The notes beneath the pieces are model-generated. The model had not been told where the DNA came from. It saw nothing but the letters and a program-made list of their open reading frames with translations, and searched no databases. From Acidobacteriota bacterium (lineage in GTDB: Bacteria; Acidobacteriota; Terriglobia; Terriglobales; Acidobacteriaceae), in assembly GCA_021800255.1 (NCBI GenBank), contig JAJYZC010000005.1:43708-107707 (forward strand): a DNA stretch of 64,000 bases, in the 5' to 3' direction. Both the position numbers and the translations under genes were made by a program. Each line of letters begins with the position of its first letter. Positions within the stretch are counted from its first letter, which is position 1. Shown here piece after piece: positions 42,085 through 50,136 of this stretch.

Positions 42085-43746
42085 ATGAAAATCTTCAGTC
42101 CCCTGCGCCGCGATCTTCTGCGCGTGGGCGGCTTTGGCGTGGCCGGAGCCGCGCTTCCCGCCATTTCCGGCGCTGCATTCGCTCAAGAGAGAGGCGCTAC
42201 CACCCAGGAAAGCGGCGCGCTTCACGCGGCTACCTTCGACGTGCGCCAATACGGAGCCGCCGGCGACGGCAAAACGCTGGACACGCCGGCCGTGAATCGC
42301 GCCATCGAAGCTGCCGCCGCGGCCGGCGGCGGCACGGTCGTTTTTCCCGCCGGAACCTATCTTTGCTTTTCCATCCATCTGAAGAGCCATGTGCATCTGT
42401 GTCTTGATGCCGGCTCGACCATTCTGGCCGCCGCCTCGCCGCTGCCCGGAGAAACCACCGGCTACAACGGCGGCGTTTACGATGCCGCCGAGCCGGATCC
42501 GGAGGCAGGCCACTATGAGGATTTTGGGCACCGGCACTGGCACAACTCGCTGATTTGGGGTGAGAACATTCACGACTTCTCCATCACCGGCGCCGGCCTG
42601 ATCTACGGCCAAGGCCTCAGCTTCGGGGCCCACGGCCCGGCGCGCGGCAACTATCCCATCTACGTCGCCGAGCAAGCTGGCGTGGGCAACAAAGCCATCG
42701 CCCTCAAGAACTGCCACAACGTGCTGCTGCGCGATTTCTCCATCCTCAAGGGCGGCCACTTCGGCCTGCTCTTAACCGGGGTGGATAACCTGACCATCGA
42801 CAACCTCAAAATCGACACCGACCGCGACGGCATGGACATCGACTGTTGCCAGAACGTGCGCGTCACCAACTGCACCGTCAACTCGCCCTGGGACGACGGC
42901 ATCTGCCCGAAGTCCAGTTACGCCCTCGGCTACCCGCGCCCGACCCAAAACGTGACCATCGCCAACTGCTACGTGACCGGCTGGTACCAGCTCGGCACGG
43001 TCCTGGACGGCAGCTTCAAGCGATTTCCGCCCGCCGTGCGCGCTCGCGGCACCGGCCGCATCAAGTGCGGCACAGAGTCCAACGGCGGCTTCCTCAACTT
43101 CGCCATCTCCGATTGCCTCTTTGAAGGCTGCTTGGGCTACGCATTCGAATCCGTCGATGGCGCGCGGCTCGAAGACTTCACCATCGTCAACACCACTATG
43201 CGCGACCTGGCCTCCGGCCCGCTGTTTATGCGCCTCGGCGCGCGCCTGCGCGGACCCAAAGAAACTACGAAGGTGGGCGCCATGCGGCGCATCCTCATCA
43301 GCAACCTGGAGTGCTACAACGCCCCCATGCGCATCTGCTCAGCGCTTAGCGGCATTGCCGGCCACGCCATTGAAGACGTGAAGCTGGCGAACATCTATAT
43401 CGAGACCGCGGGAGGCGGCACACCGGCAGATGCGCGCATCACGCCGCCGGAGAAGACAAAAGGGTACCCTGAGCCTTGGATGTTCGGCGCGCTGCCGGCC
43501 TCCGGCTTCTACCTGCGCCACCTGCGCAACCTGGAGATGAGCCACGTGGAGATCGCCAACGCTACGCCGGACGCGCGCCCCGCGTTTTCGCTCACCGATG
43601 TGGAGCGCGCCGATTTCTTCGCCATCACCGCGCCGCGCACCGCCGGAGGCGCCTTTGCCCTGCACGATGTCCGCGACCTGCGCATCGGCTGGAGCCGCGC
43701 CGCCGCGGACGCCACGCTCGCCAGCGTGGAAGACAAGTTACTATGA
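42085..43746 (+). CDS. Tat-exported GH28 polygalacturonase-like glycoside hydrolase
   Basis: 553 residues. A twin-arginine signal (RRDLLRVGGFGVAGAALPAISGAAFA) is followed by a pectate-lyase/GH28 parallel beta-helix starting FDVRQYGAAGDGKTLDTPAVNRAI. The GH28 catalytic acidic residues lie in KIDTDRDGMDIDCC and SPWDDGICPKSS; the family HG motif is altered, so exact activity is uncertain (polygalacturonase, rhamnogalacturonase or xylogalacturonase). Tat export implies folding in the cytoplasm. ATG at 42085 with AAGGAG upstream. With rhamnose isomerase and alginate lyase it supports use of plant and algal polyuronides. Confidence 0.88.
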   Translation: MKIFSPLRRDLLRVGGFGVAGAALPAISGAAFAQERGATTQESGALHAATFDVRQYGAAGDGKTLDTPAVNRAIEAAAAAGGGTVVFPAGTYLCFSIHLKSHVHLCLDAGSTILAAASPLPGETTGYNGGVYDAAEPDPEAGHYEDFGHRHWHNSLIWGENIHDFSITGAGLIYGQGLSFGAHGPARGNYPIYVAEQAGVGNKAIALKNCHNVLLRDFSILKGGHFGLLLTGVDNLTIDNLKIDTDRDGMDIDCCQNVRVTNCTVNSPWDDGICPKSSYALGYPRPTQNVTIANCYVTGWYQLGTVLDGSFKRFPPAVRARGTGRIKCGTESNGGFLNFAISDCLFEGCLGYAFESVDGARLEDFTIVNTTMRDLASGPLFMRLGARLRGPKETTKVGAMRRILISNLECYNAPMRICSALSGIAGHAIEDVKLANIYIETAGGGTPADARITPPEKTKGYPEPWMFGALPASGFYLRHLRNLEMSHVEIANATPDARPAFSLTDVERADFFAITAPRTAGGAFALHDVRDLRIGWSRAAADATLASVEDKLL

Positions 43747-43779
43747 ACCAGGATGCAAGCTGGATCAGTCTTCCGTCTC

Positions 43780-44229
43780 TCATTTCGCAGCATCCAGCGC
43801 CTTGAAGCGCCCCTGCTTCGAGAGTTGGAGGAGCCTGCGGTCGGCCGTAACCAGCGCCGCGCCTAGGTGCCGCGCCGTGGCCACAAGAATCCGGTCGGCT
43901 GGATCGGGGTGCATGGTAAATGGCAGGCGGGTGCTTTCTACTGCGATCTCCGGTTCCAGCGCGGCCAATGTGACTCCCGGCATGGCCAACGCATCCCTCA
44001 CCCAGACCATCACATCCCGCTGCAGATCGATTCGTTTCTTGCTCACCAGTACGCCGATCTCCCACGGAGTGATCGCGGAAACCAGCAGCCCGTCTGCCTT
44101 GGCTGCCAGATCGATTCGGCCGCGCGCACGTCCGCCGAGCCGGTCGTCGCCAAACATCAGCCAGATCAAAACATGGGTGTCAATGACCAGGAGCTCCCGT
44201 CCCGATTCTTCCGCTTCAACACCGGTCAC
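43780..44229 (-). CDS. vapC: VapC-like PIN-domain toxin (RNase)
   Basis: PIN-domain ribonuclease of a type II toxin-antitoxin pair. LLVIDTHVLIWLMFGD gives the first catalytic Asp; ISAITPWEIGVLVSKKRI carries the conserved Glu; HPDPADRILVATARHLGAALVTADRRLL supplies the later Asp residues. The start is GTG at 44229, overlapping the antitoxin stop as GTGA, with GGAGG about 7 nt upstream; an earlier GTG at 44244 is possible. About 149 residues. It converges with the GH28 gene 33 bp away. Confidence 0.88.
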   Translation of the reverse strand: MTGVEAEESGRELLVIDTHVLIWLMFGDDRLGGRARGRIDLAAKADGLLVSAITPWEIGVLVSKKRIDLQRDVMVWVRDALAMPGVTLAALEPEIAVESTRLPFTMHPDPADRILVATARHLGAALVTADRRLLQLSKQGRFKALDAAK

Positions 44230-44453
44230 TTCATCGCCTCCCACTCCACATCGAGCGGCGAAATGATGTCGCCGGTTATGGTCCCACTCCCCTTCATCGA
44301 GCCAAACAGGGTCTTGTGCAGCGGTATGGGGATGACCTTCGCCAATGGCTTGCCTCGCTTGGTAATCACGATCGGCTTGCGCGTCTCCGACACCTCGTTA
44401 AGCAGCTTCAAACACTTGGCCTTAAACTCGCCCACCGCAACCTGCGTCGCCAT
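44226..44453 (-). CDS. vapB: Phd/YefM-family antitoxin
   Basis: About 75 residues. ATQVAVGEFKAKCLKLLNEV, then KPIVITKRGKPLAKVIPI, is the Phd/YefM DNA-binding and dimerisation fold; the C-terminal tail should wrap the toxin. Start at 44453 (second of two ATGs), with GGGAGG 6 nt upstream; the adjacent ATG at 44456 is an alternative. The 9-1-9 palindrome just upstream of the ribosome-binding site is a likely autoregulatory operator. The gene is coupled to the PIN toxin by a 4-bp overlap. Confidence 0.85.
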   Translation of the reverse strand: MATQVAVGEFKAKCLKLLNEVSETRKPIVITKRGKPLAKVIPIPLHKTLFGSMKGSGTITGDIISPLDVEWEAMK

Positions 44454-44463
44454 CATGAACCTC

Positions 44464-44482
44464 CCATGGTCACTGACCATGG
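44464..44482 (-). promoter_or_regulatory. Operator palindrome of the toxin-antitoxin operon
   Basis: CCATGGTCA-C-TGACCATGG, a perfect 9-1-9 palindrome 11 bp upstream of the antitoxin start, next to a third ACCAT copy in CATATGG. Type II antitoxins normally bind such sites to repress their own operon. Confidence 0.65.
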
Positions 44483-44608
44483 TCATATGGTAGCACGGAG
44501 CCGGAGTTTTTTGATGTGGGGCTCTTGTGCCGGGCGTCACCCGGCAGGCGCAGGTCAATCCCCTAAAATTGAATTGCGATAACCTTACCAGCCGAGGAAA
44601 CCTGAAAA

Positions 44609-45361
44609 ATGTCTCGCAAAGCACTGATCGCCGCTAATTGGAAGATGTATAAGACGCCCGCCGAAGCGCAGGCGTTTGTGGACGCCTTTTTACCGCGCGT
44701 TGCCGGGCACACCCGCGACGAGATCGCGCTCTTCCCTTCTCCAGTGCTGCTGCCGGCCGTGGTTCCGGCCTGCAAGGGATCGAACGTGGCCGTGGGCGCG
44801 CAGAACATCCACTTCGCCGAGGAGGGCGCGTATACCGGCGAGACCTCCATCGGCCAACTGAAGGCGGTGGGCGGAACACATACCCTCATCGGCCACTCCG
44901 AGCGGCGCCAGTACTTCGCCGAGACCGACGAGATCGTGAACAAGAAGCTGCACACCGCGCTCAAGCACGGCATTGTTCCCGTGGTCTGCATCGGCGAGGT
45001 GCTGGAAGAGCGCGAGGCGGGCAAGACGGCCAGCGTGCTCCAGACGCAGGTGAATGGAGCGTTCGCAGGCATCACGCCCGAGGCCGCCAAGCCCATCGTG
45101 ATCGCCTACGAGCCGGTGTGGGCCATCGGGACCGGACGCACGGCCACGCCGGAGATCGCCGCCGACGCGCACCGCATCATTCGCGCCGAAGTGGCCAAGC
45201 TGCTGGGAGTCGGCGTGGCTGCGGCCATGCGCATCCTTTACGGCGGCAGCGTGAAGCCGGAAAACGTCAAGGACCTGATGGCGCAGGAGGAGATCGACGG
45301 CGCGCTGGTAGGCGGCGCCAGCCTCAAGCCGGAGTCGTTCACGGCCATCGTGAAGTATTGA
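44609..45361 (+). CDS. tpiA: Triosephosphate isomerase
   Basis: Interconverts dihydroxyacetone phosphate and glyceraldehyde 3-phosphate. Motifs: ANWKMYKT at 9-16 (catalytic Asn/Lys), IGHSERRQYFAETDE (catalytic His95 region), AYEPVWAIGTGRTATPE (catalytic Glu and flexible loop), and ILYGGSVKPEN phosphate-binding loop. 250 residues, typical. ATG at 44609 is preceded by GAGGAAAC. An extended stem-loop terminator follows at 45408 and separates it from the convergent nuo operon. Confidence 0.97.
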   Translation: MSRKALIAANWKMYKTPAEAQAFVDAFLPRVAGHTRDEIALFPSPVLLPAVVPACKGSNVAVGAQNIHFAEEGAYTGETSIGQLKAVGGTHTLIGHSERRQYFAETDEIVNKKLHTALKHGIVPVVCIGEVLEEREAGKTASVLQTQVNGAFAGITPEAAKPIVIAYEPVWAIGTGRTATPEIAADAHRIIRAEVAKLLGVGVAAAMRILYGGSVKPENVKDLMAQEEIDGALVGGASLKPESFTAIVKY

Positions 45362-45407
45362 AGAGCAGCAAGATCGCGTCCGCTGCGCGGACATTCGCGA
45401 GTTAGCG

Positions 45408-45443
45408 AAAGGCGCCTGGAGCGAGAAGCTCCAGGCGCCTTTT
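45408..45443. terminator. Bidirectional intrinsic terminator between tpiA and nuoN
   Basis: A perfect 15-bp stem (45408-45422 with 45428-45442) with a 5-nt loop. The ends are AAA/TTT, so both the + transcript (tpiA) and the - transcript (nuo operon) end in a stem followed by T-rich sequence. Confidence 0.93.
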
Positions 45444-45464
45444 GGTTTGAAGCGGGATTTCGCG

Positions 45465-46997
45465 TTAGTAAAAGCTCGCGATCCAGCCCTGCAGCAACGC
45501 CGGGAAGCAGCCCAGCAGGACCACGGCGGCGGCGATCACCAGCAGAACGATGAGCGCGAAGGGCGGCACACGCAGCGGAGATTCGTCCACGCCGGGCATC
45601 ACGTAGACCCGTTTGAGCACCTGCAAATAGTAGTAGAGCGAAACGGCGCTGAAGGCGACGGCGAGGGCAACGAGGGCGAACGGGACCACCCCGCCCGCAG
45701 CTTCAAGCACGGCGGCAAAGAGGTTGAACTTGGCCCAGAAGCCCACCAGCGGCGGAATGCCGGCCAGCGAAAGAAAGAGCACCAGCATGACGCCAGCCAG
45801 CAGCGGGTTGCGCTTGTTGAGGCCCAGAAAGGCATCCATCTTGTCGCTGCCGGTGACGCGCTCCACCACGCCCACCACGCCGAAGGCCCCGATGGTGGTC
45901 AGCCCGTAGGTAAGGACATAATAGAGGACAGCCTCGGCGCTGCGGTTCGTCCAGGAGAAGAACGCGAGGCCGAGCAGGATGTAACCGGCGTGCGCGATGG
46001 CCGAGTAGGCGACCAGGCGGCGGACGCTGGATTGCACCAGCGCGGCGAGGTTGCCGAAGACCATGGAGGCCACGGCGAGGACGGCCACGATCAGCGGCCA
46101 ACCGGCGCCAAAGCCGGAGGTGATCTGCGGCGGCTGCGCGCTGAACGCGGCAGTTCCATCACCGCTCACGTGAAAACTCTCCATGAAGTGCAGGGCCACG
46201 GAGCTGATGGAGATGAGCAGCGCGAAGCTGGCGACCTTGGAGACGGAGGCGATAAACGCCGCGGCGGGCGCGGGCGCGCCTTCATACGTGTCAGGGGCCC
46301 AGAAATGGAAGGGCACGGCGGCGACTTTGAAGCCCAGGCCGGCGGCAATCATTACCAGTGCGACGGCAAGCAACGGCGCGCCGCCGTGTGCGGCGGCATT
46401 GTTGACGCCGCACACGACGCGCGGCAGCCAGGTTGAGCCAGAGATTCCGTAGAGATAGCTGAAGCCGAAGAGCAGAAACGCCGCCGACATGCCGCCGAAG
46501 AGGTAATACTTCATCGAGGCTTCGGCGCTTTTGCCGGATTTTTTGGCGAAGGCGGTGAGGATGTAGAGGCTGAGGCTCAAAAGCTCCAGGCCCACGAAGA
46601 TCACCAGCAAATCCTGCGCCGCGGCGATGATCATGCCGCCCGCCGCGGCCATCAGCGCCACGGCCGCAAACTCGCCTGCGTGGCTCGTAAAGTCAGAGCC
46701 GATGAGAAGCAAGAGGGCTAGTGCGGTGAGAACCAGAATTCCGCATTGGGCGACGCCTGCCGAGCCTCCGCCGGCAAGCAGTACCTCGCCGCCAAAGCTC
46801 AACCCGCCCGCGCCTGCAAAAGCGACCGCCCATAGCCCCACCACGCACCCGGCCGCGCCCAGGAGCGCGGCGACGGCAACGCGCGTTTCGAGAGCGGCTT
46901 TGCGCAGAAAGCCGAGATCCACCACCAGCACCAGGAGCGCGGCGATTTCAAGAACCGTCTCAGGCAGGGTTGCGCGGAAGAGATCTGTGTAGTTCAT
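45465..46997 (-). CDS. nuoN: NADH-quinone oxidoreductase subunit N
   Basis: Antiporter-like proton-pumping subunit of the complex I membrane arm; 510 residues, 14 helices. Recognised by FVGLELLSLSLYILTAF (conserved Glu), SAEASMKYYLFGGMSAAFLLFG, the KVAAVPFHFWAPDTYEGAP motif (Lys and HxWxPDxYEG) and SVRRLVAYSAIAHAGYILLG. Last gene of the operon. Its ATG overlaps the upstream nuoM stop (TAATG), with GAGGAG upstream. A strong terminator lies just beyond its stop codon. Confidence 0.95.
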   Translation of the reverse strand: MNYTDLFRATLPETVLEIAALLVLVVDLGFLRKAALETRVAVAALLGAAGCVVGLWAVAFAGAGGLSFGGEVLLAGGGSAGVAQCGILVLTALALLLLIGSDFTSHAGEFAAVALMAAAGGMIIAAAQDLLVIFVGLELLSLSLYILTAFAKKSGKSAEASMKYYLFGGMSAAFLLFGFSYLYGISGSTWLPRVVCGVNNAAAHGGAPLLAVALVMIAAGLGFKVAAVPFHFWAPDTYEGAPAPAAAFIASVSKVASFALLISISSVALHFMESFHVSGDGTAAFSAQPPQITSGFGAGWPLIVAVLAVASMVFGNLAALVQSSVRRLVAYSAIAHAGYILLGLAFFSWTNRSAEAVLYYVLTYGLTTIGAFGVVGVVERVTGSDKMDAFLGLNKRNPLLAGVMLVLFLSLAGIPPLVGFWAKFNLFAAVLEAAGGVVPFALVALAVAFSAVSLYYYLQVLKRVYVMPGVDESPLRVPPFALIVLLVIAAAVVLLGCFPALLQGWIASFY

Positions 46998-48502
46998 TAG
47001 ACTCCTCCCTTGAGCAGCGACCTGACGGCGGGTTCAATGGAACTGAGCAAAATTCTGGGGTAAAGCCCGACTACGAGAGTGGCCGCGCCCAGCAGCGCGA
47101 AGCCGGCGACCTCCGGCCAGGTGATGGCAGCCAGCCTGTGTCCGTGCTCGGCCTCCAACTCTTGCACGCTGGGCTGCCTGTCGCTGAAGAACGCCTTCTG
47201 CAGAGCGCGCCATGTGTAGGCAATGGCCACCGGGATGCCGAGAGCGGCGGCAATCGTCCACCAGGGCCTGGCCATCCAGGCGCCGATCAGCACCTGAAGC
47301 TCGGCGACGAACCCTGAGAAGCCGGGCAGACCCATCGAGGCCATGCCGGCGATCACGAAGGCCCAGGCGGCAAACGGCAGGCGTTTGGCCAGGTGCATCT
47401 TTTCGAGATCGGCCAACTGCCGCGTGTGGGTCCGGTCGTAGACGATGCGGCCCACAATGGCGAAGAGCAGGCCAGCGATCACGCCGTGCGAGTACATCTG
47501 CAAAACCGCGCCGTCCATGCCGATCTGGTTGAGGGTCATCAGGCCGAGCAGGACGAAGCCCATGTGGCTCACGCTAGAGTAGCCGATGACGAACTTGAAG
47601 TCGGATTGCGCCAGCGCCACCAGCGCGCCGTAGAGAATGCCGATGATAGCCAGCAGGGCGAAGACGTCGCGCCAGGAAGCGAGGCCGAGAACGGTGAATC
47701 CCCAGGGGTCGAGGCCGTGCGGGAACAGCGCCATGCCCACCCGCAGGCAGCCGTAAGCGCCCAGCTTCATAATCACGCCGGCAAGAATCATCGATGCAGC
47801 GGTAGGCGCGGCCACGTGGCCGGTGGGCGCCCAGGTGTGGAATGGCCACATGCCGGCTAGAATGGCGAAGCCGGTGAAAACCAGCGGGAAGCACCACATC
47901 TGGAAGCTGACCGGCAAGCCGGCGTGGGCCAGCGCAATCAAGCTGGTAGAGTGACTGCCGGAGGTCGTGTAAGCCGCCAGGATGCCGATCAGCACCATGG
48001 CCGAACCAACGAACGAGTAGAGCGCCAGCTTCATGGCCCCGTACTCGCGGCGCGTCGAGCCCCAGATGGCGATCAAGAAGTACTTGGGGACGATGGCGAT
48101 CTCGTAGAAGACGAAGAGCAGGAAAACGTCAAAGCTGAGAAAGACGCCGTAAACGCCCCCGATCAGGGCCAGATAGAAGGCGAAGAACTGGTTGGTGCGC
48201 ACCTCGATGTTCCAACTGAAGAGCACGCCAGCCACTGCGGCGATGCCGGTCAGCAGCACGAGCACGCGGCTGATGCCGTCGGCAGCAAGCAAAAAGTGAA
48301 TGCCCAGGGAGGGAATCCACGGCACATCCACCAAAATCGTGAGGCCCTGGCCCATGCCGGCCGCGAAGCCCGCTATGCCGGTCACCAGCCCGGCAACGGC
48401 CACGGCCAAAGCCAGCCAGCGCGCCACGTTGGGCCTGCTCCTGGGCAGGAGCGCCTGGAGCAGCGCCCCGGCAAACGAGAGATAGATCGTCCAAGCCAAC
48501 AT
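46997..48502 (-). CDS. nuoM: NADH-quinone oxidoreductase subunit M, second copy
   Basis: Antiporter-like subunit with 14 helices, about 501 residues from ATG at 48502. It carries LLFVFYEIAIVPKYFLIAIWG (conserved Glu and Lys), AILAGMWPFHTWAPTGHVAAPTAASMILAG, KFVIGYSSVSHMGFVLLG, and ends near nuoN. It is clearly different from the other nuoM directly upstream (48619), not a recent duplicate. A 116-bp spacer separates the two, the widest gap in the membrane-arm half of the operon. Two nuoM genes in tandem define an unusual complex I with a likely additional pump module. Confidence 0.9.
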   Translation of the reverse strand: MLAWTIYLSFAGALLQALLPRSRPNVARWLALAVAVAGLVTGIAGFAAGMGQGLTILVDVPWIPSLGIHFLLAADGISRVLVLLTGIAAVAGVLFSWNIEVRTNQFFAFYLALIGGVYGVFLSFDVFLLFVFYEIAIVPKYFLIAIWGSTRREYGAMKLALYSFVGSAMVLIGILAAYTTSGSHSTSLIALAHAGLPVSFQMWCFPLVFTGFAILAGMWPFHTWAPTGHVAAPTAASMILAGVIMKLGAYGCLRVGMALFPHGLDPWGFTVLGLASWRDVFALLAIIGILYGALVALAQSDFKFVIGYSSVSHMGFVLLGLMTLNQIGMDGAVLQMYSHGVIAGLLFAIVGRIVYDRTHTRQLADLEKMHLAKRLPFAAWAFVIAGMASMGLPGFSGFVAELQVLIGAWMARPWWTIAAALGIPVAIAYTWRALQKAFFSDRQPSVQELEAEHGHRLAAITWPEVAGFALLGAATLVVGLYPRILLSSIEPAVRSLLKGGV

Positions 48503-48618
48503 CGGCAACAGTTCTCCAGTTACTTTCAATCGGAGCGAATTTCTTTGTGTGGGTTTTGCATCCAGCAAAATCCACGTTGCACAACATACAAAATGTCACC
48601 CACACTGGAGAACCGCTC

Positions 48619-50136
48619 TTAAAATCTCCAGTGCGCCAGCAGGTTCACGACGGTCGGGTTGATGGTGCTCAAAAGGAGCTGGGGCACAAGACCGATGAGG
48701 AGCATGATGCCGATAATGGGCGCCAGCGCCAGCCGCTCGCTATGGTGCAGATCCGGAAAACTGGCCCATCGCTCCGGCGTGGGACCGCTGAAGACCTTCT
48801 GAATTACGTTGAGGATCACGGCCGCGGTAATCAGCAGGCCCAGGACGGAAACCGAAGCCGCAACCCAGTTGAGCGGAAACGACCCGCGAAAGATGAGAAA
48901 CTCGCTGACAAAGTTATTCAGTCCCGGCAAACCCAGCGATGAGAACAGCACAATGCCCATCAGCCCGGCGAGCACCGGCGCGGGCTTGCGCAGGCCGCCG
49001 AAGTCATTGAGCCCGCGGATGCCTCCGGTGCGCAACTGGATCATGGCCACAAACCAGAACAGCGCCGCAGCGGTGATGCCGTGGTTGAACATTTGCAGGA
49101 TCACGCCGTTGAGCGCCGCAGCCTGGTTGGTGTGCCCCGCCACGCCGTAGACCGGGACGGCCAGCGCGAAGATGGCCAGCAGACAGTAGCCGAGGTGGTT
49201 CACCGAGGAGTACGCGAAGATGCGCTTCAAATCCTTCTGCGCGACCGCGGCCCACGCGCCCAGCACCACGGTCGCCACGGCCAGCACCAGCAGCGGCGCG
49301 CGCATCTCGGCGATCTGCACTCCGAAGATGGGCAGCGCGATGCGCAGCAGACCGTAGACGCCCATCTTCGACATGGCTCCGGTCAGCAGCATGGTCACGG
49401 GCGATGGCGCCTCAGAGTACGTGGCCGGCAGCCAAGTGTGGAACGGAATGATGGGCACCTTCACCGCGAAGCCGGCCAGCACGCCGATGGCCAGCCACAG
49501 GCTCACCGGGCCGAGGTGCGCGGTGATCGCCTGCTCTAGCGCGCCGCTCTGGGCCATGGCGGTCAACTGGATGAAGTCCATGCTGCCGGTGGAAAGAAAC
49601 ACGGCCAGAAACGCCACCAGCAGCGCCACCGAGCCGGCCATGGTATAGATCAAGAACTGCGTAGCCGCCGGGCCGCGGCGCGGTCCGCCCCACAGCTTGA
49701 TGAGGAAGAAGGCAGGAATCAGGCTCAGCTCCCAGAACAAAAACCAGTGGAAGAAATTGAGCGCCGTGAACGACCCGAAGAGGAAGGATTCGAGGGCGAG
49801 GACGAAGCAGTAATAAAGTCCCGGCTGGTGGTGTACGCGGTGCGACGCATCCACTGACATCAGCGTAACGATGGCTGAGAGCACCAGCATGAGCGCGCCC
49901 AGCGCGTCCACGCCCAGGTAGTACTCGAAGCCGATAGACGGTGCCCAGGCCACGCGCTCCACCATGCCGATGCCGCCGCCGGCGGGCAGACGCACCCAGA
50001 TCAGCAGCGAAACCACCAGGCAGAAGAGCGCCGTAATCATGGCCACTCCGCGGGCGTGCTTGCCCGCGAATAGAGCGATCACTGCGCCGATCAGCGGCAG
50101 CACGGTCAGGAGCGTCAGAATGTGAATTCCGTTCAT
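48619..50136 (-). CDS. nuoM: NADH-quinone oxidoreductase subunit M, first copy
   Basis: About 505 residues from ATG at 50136, which overlaps the nuoL stop as ATGA. Membrane antiporter-like subunit: FHWFLFWELSLIPAFFLIKLWGG (conserved Glu and Lys), AVKVPIIPFHTWLPATYSEAPSPVTMLL and KRIFAYSSVNHLGYCLLA. The HTWLP-x-x-YSEAP form is the usual NuoM motif and this copy looks the more canonical of the two. It would normally be followed directly by nuoN; here a second nuoM lies in between. Confidence 0.93.
   Translation of the reverse strand: MNGIHILTLLTVLPLIGAVIALFAGKHARGVAMITALFCLVVSLLIWVRLPAGGGIGMVERVAWAPSIGFEYYLGVDALGALMLVLSAIVTLMSVDASHRVHHQPGLYYCFVLALESFLFGSFTALNFFHWFLFWELSLIPAFFLIKLWGGPRRGPAATQFLIYTMAGSVALLVAFLAVFLSTGSMDFIQLTAMAQSGALEQAITAHLGPVSLWLAIGVLAGFAVKVPIIPFHTWLPATYSEAPSPVTMLLTGAMSKMGVYGLLRIALPIFGVQIAEMRAPLLVLAVATVVLGAWAAVAQKDLKRIFAYSSVNHLGYCLLAIFALAVPVYGVAGHTNQAAALNGVILQMFNHGITAAALFWFVAMIQLRTGGIRGLNDFGGLRKPAPVLAGLMGIVLFSSLGLPGLNNFVSEFLIFRGSFPLNWVAASVSVLGLLITAAVILNVIQKVFSGPTPERWASFPDLHHSERLALAPIIGIMLLIGLVPQLLLSTINPTVVNLLAHWRF

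Noticed and set aside
45447..46436. Long + strand frame within nuoN
   Set aside because: Antisense shadow, rich in Glu/His/Gly/Gln, as expected opposite hydrophobic codons.
48619..50136. Two nuoM genes as an assembly duplication
   Set aside because: The two proteins differ throughout, including their N-termini and motif variants, so they are true paralogues.
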